Source: Gaeumannomyces sp. JS-464 (lineage: Eukaryota; Ascomycota; Sordariomycetes; Magnaporthales; Magnaporthaceae). Taken from it: a stretch of DNA of 64,000 nucleotides. The translations under genes and the position numbers were made by a program. The notes beneath the pieces are model-generated. The model saw nothing but the letters and a program-made list of their open reading frames with translations. It was not told where the DNA came from and searched no databases. Of this stretch, positions 58,886-64,000 are shown one piece after another (the stretch's first letter is position 1; every line of letters begins with the position of its first letter). The DNA lies in NCBI GenBank assembly GCA_002197995.1, contig NGZR01000001.1, positions 6,200,001 to 6,264,000 on the forward strand, given 5' to 3'.

Positions 58886-60609
58886 TTGCGGAATTCGCAA
58901 CACCCAACAGGGCCCGTTCAGGGCCAGGAAGGCACCCACGACGGCAGCACCGGCACAGGTGCCCCTTTCCTTTCTTTTCCCCTCCCTTCCCACCCCCGGC
59001 CTACGCGCCCACCCCTCGGGTCGGCTGCGGCGGCCGCGGAGGAAATTGTTGCGAGTTACAGCCGCAAGCAACAGCAAACGGCTTTAATTTGCACAACCCT
59101 CGCCCGCTTTATCGACGCCGGCATCGCTTCCCTCCCACTGGAGGCAATCCCCGAAGCCAACGGCTGGAAGGATTGTTTTATCGAATACGCCAAACAAGCC
59201 CTTTTCGGCCTGCCAACGCCGGCCCAAAGGGAAAGAAACCCCTACGGGGCCCCGGAACCTTACGCGCCTAACCCGCAACGCCCGCCCCCGACCACTTACG
59301 CGGCGGCGGCCCGAACAGGGCTCCAGCAGCCCCAGCAACCCGCACAGGCTTTAAAAAACCGTGCACCCCGGGAGCCCCGCCCTCCCGCCCGGCCCAAAGC
59401 CGATTTCCGGGTTTTTGTTAAAATCCCGGAGGAAAAACAGGCTTGGGCCAACCAACAAACGGGCTTTAGTATTCGCAAAGCCCTTGCCGATAGCAGGGAC
59501 CTGCCGTTTACGACAGCCGACGTCCCGGAAGCTTATCGAACCCCTACTGGGTTCGTGCTAAAAGCAAAAACGGCGGATATAAAGCCGGCTTTTGCAGCAT
59601 CGATCCGAATTAGGCCGTTTATATAACGCCGAAAGGATCGAAAAGCCCGAAATCTGGTTTAACTACGTGATTTCCGGATGCCCCACGTCCTTAACGAACG
59701 GCCTCGGACAAAGCGTCCCGGTATCGGAAAAGCTGGTCCGGGAGGAAGTCGAAGCCCAAACAGGGCTAAAGCCAGTAAGCGTTAAGCCCTCCGGGGCCGG
59801 CGCTAATTACCAAGGCGTATATTATGGATTATATCCTTTTACACGCGCGTAACCGGGTTTAGGCTTTGGGGATTACGTTTTTTTCACGCCGCGTACAACG
59901 ACACCCGCCGGTTACGCAACATACCCCCGGCTGCCACGGCTTTCACGTGGCTCGCAACTGTGCCCGGGCCGATAGGTGCCTCCGGTGCGGGAAAGTGAAC
60001 GACGGCCGGCACGCATCGCCGTGCACGGCCCTTCCGCAATGCGCAAACTGTTCGGGCCCGTACCCAGCCGACCACCCGAACTGCCCTATAAAGCCTGTAC
60101 GGGTAAACGGAGTGCTAAAGCATTTAACCCGTGGGGAAAAAGGCGCGGTTAGGAAATTAGGGGCACAAGCTACCGGGCGGCGGTAAAAGGTGGAAGCCGC
60201 CGCTGCCGCCGCCACCGCCGCGGCCGCCGCGGCCGCCACCGCCAACGCCCTTCCTGCAACCGCGGTTACTACGGACAATTCCGTTGTAACCGTTACCGCT
60301 AATGCCAATCCCGCGGCCGGTACCGGTAACGCCGCTGCTTCCGTTACCCCCGCCGCCGCCGCCGTTCCTGCCGCTGCTGCCACCGCCGACGCTGCCGAGG
60401 TAAGCCCGGCAAATCCGCTGGCCCCCGAGGGCGCGGCCCGTACGGCCGGCAAGGGAAGGCACCCTGCCAAAAGGCTTAGGGTTAGTTTTAACAACCAATA
60501 CGAAGTACTGGCGGATATGGAACTGGACCTCCCCGAGCCCGAAGGGGCTATCGAAATAACCGGAAACCCCCTGGAGGAAACCGACGGTACCGCCGGCCAA
60601 CAACCTTAG
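58886..60609 (+). pseudogene. LINE G ORF1 (gag-like, CCHC zinc knuckles), frameshifted
   Basis: RNA-binding ORF1 protein of the Tad1-like LINE. The N-terminal part has an alanine/proline-rich stretch and an ALICTTLARFIDAGIASLPL helix region. It continues with VFVKIPEEKQAWANQQTGFS to about 59,626, shifts frame near 59,600, then WFNYVISGCP, a stop near 59,850, and a second shift into CARADRCLRCGKVNDGRHAS plus CANCSGPYPADHPNCP (about 59,958-60,090), which are two CCHC-type knuckles. A stop at 60,184-60,186 (CAA to TAA) precedes a long Ala/Thr/Val-rich tail that reads to 60,609 in the same frame. The tail is low complexity and is found in all long copies. Roles by family: binding the element RNA and particle formation. 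Confidence 0.77.
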
Positions 60610-60619
60610 GGCCAAAGCC

Positions 60620-63600
60620 CCCAATACACAACGCCGCTTTTACGTATGCCAGCAGCCAACCGGATATAACAAACGCATGGCAATAGGGCCCGGCGCCCGG
60701 GGCTTCGCCCCGAACGCCGTGCTTTAACCGCCGCCCAAGCGAACGTTCGACGTAGCTGGGAGCGGGGGCTACTTTACTCCAACTATTTTGGAGCCAAAAT
60801 ATCGACGTGGTGCTAATGCAGGAGCCCCTAGCGCGTGGAAAGGGAAGCTTATGCTTTGCACCCACCCGTCGTACGAGCTATTTACTCCGGTAAATAGCTG
60901 GCACGACCACCAAACCAGGCCTCGGGTAATAACTTACGTACGGAAGGACCCGGGGCTTCGGCCCGTAGCGGACCGGCCGGCAGGCAACACCCGGGACATC
61001 CTTTGGCTTACCGTCGCCAGTGCACCTTCGTTAACGTATATAGGCCTTTCCAGGGACCCTTCGGAACCCTCGTTGGACCTTTTACTACGTTGGCGCCCAA
61101 CGGCAAAATGCATTATAGCTGGAGACTTTAACGCAGGGTCCCCGGCGTGGGATCCGGTTAAGGGTAATAGGAATAGGGGCCAGGATATAGCCCAATGGGC
61201 TAATACCTATAACCTCCTCCTACTTACCGACCAGGCCAACCTACGCATAACGACGGGGCGTTTTGGATTTTACCTTTTCCAACGCCCTTTAGCAACAGCG
61301 GAAATCGACCCTTCGCTAGCAACCGATTCGGACCACCGCTCGATACGGATCGAAATTCCTAACCGCAATAACTTCGTTCCGGACTGCCGGCGTATTACGC
61401 TACCAAACGATAAACTACCGTTTTTCGCAAACGCGGTAGCAACGGGGGCCGGCAACTTGCCACCACTTACAAACCCAGGCACTGCGGAACACCTGGATAA
61501 AGCGGCCGAAGCATTAACAAACTTATTAAAAAATGCGTTAATGGCTTTCGGCCGGGGGCCTAAAGCAAAAGAAAAGGCCAACCCTGGTGGAACGAAAAGT
61601 GCGCCAACGCCAACGGGACTTGCAAAAGCTATGGGAAACGGCGGGCCTTTTACGGCCGAAGCCCGTGCTTTAAAAGCAACGGTTCGGACGGCTAAAAACA
61701 GCATTGGGCCAGCGTGCTGGAGGAAATGGATTCCCCGAAAGCGCTATACCGTGCTGTAAAGTGGCATAAACTTACACCCGCTATACGGCTTCCCCCGTTA
61801 AATATTAACGGGGAGGTTATAATAGCCCCAGGGATAAAGCGGAAGCATTAGGCCGCAAGATCCTCCGTAGGTTTACGGCGGAGGACGACTTACAGGAGGA
61901 CCCGTTACAGCAAAGGGCTACCAAGGGACCGCACAACTCCCGTGGGACCCCCACGTCCCTTTAAAGGAATGCCGGAAGTGCACCGTTGGCACGGCAAACA
62001 CGGCCCCGGGCGTCGATTCCCTAACGGTTAAGCTACTTACAGCGGCGTGGCCGGCAATAGGGGAATACGTTAGGGCCCTTTTCGAGGCTTGCCTTAGGGC
62101 CGGGCACCACCCAGCCCCTTTCCGCACAGCGGAAGTGGTTATGCTAAAAAAGCCGAATAAAACGGATTTAACGGACCCAAAATCCTACCGCCCGATAGCT
62201 TTACTCCCGTGCTTAGGGAAAGGGCTGGAGCGGCTGGTGGCTTCGCGGATGGCATCCCTCGCATTACAACACGGGCTTATAGCCCCGCAACACGCCGGGG
62301 CTACCCCGAAAAAGGCCGCCATCGATTTAACGGCATGCGTGGCCCACGAGGTGGAACGGGCCTTCCAAAAGCATAAAACGGCCGCCCTCGTTACCATGGA
62401 TGTACAAGGGGCTTTCGACGCCGTACTTCGCCGGAGGCTCCTTTAAAGGCTTTTAAACCAAGGCTGGGATCCAACGTTAGTACGATGGGTATTATTTTTG
62501 CAGGAAACAGGGTGGTTAAAGTGCGTTTGGAGGACGCCACGGCACCCCCTTTTTCCCCGGACTGCGGGCTACCCCAAGGGTTACCGGCGTTACCGGTCCT
62601 ATTTATGCTTTATATGGCCGAAATCCTACCCAAAGCAAAAGCGATTAGGTACGGATACGCGGACGATATAGGCATTTGCGTAACGGGTAGCACTCCGGAG
62701 GAGTGCTCCCGTAAAGCAGGGGCTACGGTTACGGAAATCCTACGTTGGGGCAGGGCTAATAAGGTTGCTTTCGACCCGGGGAAGTGCGAGCTTATGCATT
62801 TTTCCAAACGGAGAAATCCCACAACCCCAGCGGTTACGGCGGAGGGCCTTACCATACAACAAGCTACAGGAGCTTTACGGTGGTTAGGGGTCCTTTTCGA
62901 CCAAAGGCTTAATTTTAAAGCCCACGTGGAAAACAGGGCTGCAAAAGCCCAAAGCGTTGCCAACCACCTCCGAAGGCTTACGAATTCGATAGGGGGGGCA
63001 CATTCGGTTTACAAAGCCGTCACAACGGTTATAATCCCTACGGCTTTATACGGGGCCGAGGTATGGTATAGGGATAAAACTAAACCACACCCGTACAAGC
63101 CGGCACAACAGCAAATTATCCGCCAAGGCCATTTAATCGATCGGGTCGATAAAGCCTTAACCGCGTCCCTTAAGCAGTGGTCCCAGCTTGGAAAACCACA
63201 CCGATAAACGCATTGCATTACGAATCCGGCATCCCAGGCGCCCAGGCGCTTTTGGAACAAGCCCGCCTCCGTTTTGCGGCCCGTATAAATACGGTTCCGG
63301 AAAAACACCCCCTGGCCGCAGCGGCCAAGCCGGCCCTTAACGCCCGAGGGCCTAGGGCAGGCTTACCCGGCAGCTTGCAACCTCCTTGCAAAGGACGGCC
63401 GGACTTTTCCGGCTTGCACCCGCCCGGCCTACCTCCCTTATAAATATACGGGGCTTACGGTGGCCATACAAGAAAAGCAAGCAGCCGCTAAAGCATTTAC
63501 GGCGTGGCTTTGCACCCTCCCACCCACCGACGTTATAATATATAGCGACGGGTCCAAAGCAGAGAACGGAGCAGTTGGATACGGCTGGGTAATATACCAA

Positions 63601-64000
63601 GCCGGCCAACGCAAACTTTCCGGGCACGGCCGGCTGGCGCATCCCGCGGAAGTATTCGACGGCGAGGCGGAAGGGGCCCGGATGGGCCTCCGTAAAGCCG
63701 TTTGGAGCTTCCGCAATTGCACTTTCCACTTGTGCCTCGATAACACCTCGGCGGCCAACGGCTGTTTAAGCACGGCCCCTGATAGTTCAAAGGGCCTTTA
63801 AAGAAATCCATTGCCTTATGGATAAACACCAGGTATACGTACGCTGGTCCCCGGGCCATATGGGAATCCCCGGAAACGAAAAGGCAAACGCCGAAGCAAA
63901 GTTGGGATCGGCCCTGCCAATACCCCAACATTTTAAACCAACGGTGGCCGGAGTAAAGGCTTTAGCCCGGAAAACGGCCCGGGACGCCCGGAACGCATGG
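60620..64000 (+). pseudogene. LINE G ORF2 (endonuclease, reverse transcriptase, RNase H), frameshifted
   Basis: Domain order: APE-type endonuclease with the catalytic Glu in VVLMQEP (about 60,806-60,826, one frame) and, after a frameshift, GDFNAGSPAWDP (about 61,124-61,160) and SDHRSI (about 61,327-61,345). The reverse transcriptase follows (62,135-63,207), with VTMDVQGAFDAVLRR, LPQGLPALPVLFMLYMAE and an intact YADDI (about 62,661-62,675). RNase H comes next, with YSDGS (about 63,541), FDGEAEGARMGL and LCLDNTSAANG (about 63,733-63,765). The CCHC finger found in copy A would follow outside the window. Frame changes occur near 60,840, 61,720-62,130, 62,446, 63,200 and 63,795. Function by family: target-primed reverse transcription. 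Confidence 0.82.

Larger units (their letters stand above)
58618..64000 (+). mobile_element. LINE copy G (Tad1-like), best preserved, 3' end outside window
   Basis: The family 5' end (CTTTCTCGAATTCACCAATTC) is followed by a GC-rich 5' UTR, ORF1 and ORF2. GC content and codon sense are much better than in copies D and E, so it is younger or has escaped most RIP. By comparison with copy F, about 0.9 kb is missing past the window end. Even here ORF1 and ORF2 each contain frameshifts and at least one RIP-type stop (CAA to TAA at 60,184), so it is not autonomous as read. Confidence 0.87.

Overview
The window looks like nuclear DNA of a filamentous ascomycete (Pezizomycotina). Its genes have short GT-AG introns of about 45-100 bp, fungal secondary-metabolism enzyme families are present, and GC-rich gene islands alternate with AT-rich blocks. 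In the AT-rich blocks CpA/TpG is scarce while CpG stays common, which is the pattern of repeat-induced point mutation (RIP). I cannot name a species.

Layout. 1-4,500: end of a FAD monooxygenase and a divergent pair of related HxxxD acyltransferases. 5,150-11,480: RIP-ruined block holding a Fot1/pogo-type DNA transposon into which a short LTR element is nested. 11,480-14,990: two 5'-truncated LINE copies. 15,000-21,165: gene island with a medium-chain dehydrogenase, two incomplete berberine-bridge-type FAD oxidases and a DHA1-type MFS transporter. 21,166-42,430: a LINE island of four copies (C -, D -, E +, F -) of one Tad1-like family, with a solo LTR inside E. 42,430-51,012: unique sequence broken by a second pogo-like transposon with about 145-bp inverted repeats (itself carrying a LINE fragment), then a small conserved-looking gene and a decayed allantoate-permease-type MFS gene. 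51,013-58,582: a RIP-degraded Copia retrotransposon on the minus strand with 234-bp LTRs. 58,618-64,000: the best-preserved LINE copy, running off the window.

The monooxygenase, acyltransferases, dehydrogenase, FAD oxidases and MFS pump are all families common in fungal secondary-metabolite clusters. They may be remains of one cluster cut up by transposons, but no core synthase (PKS, NRPS or terpene synthase) is in the window, so this is inference. Nearly every host gene contains one or more single-base frameshifts, which RIP cannot make. They are either sequence errors or real decay.

I found no clearly new biological system. The strongest observations are the nested insertions with exact target duplications, the solo LTR whose empty site is preserved in a sister LINE, and the graded RIP damage across copies of one LINE family.
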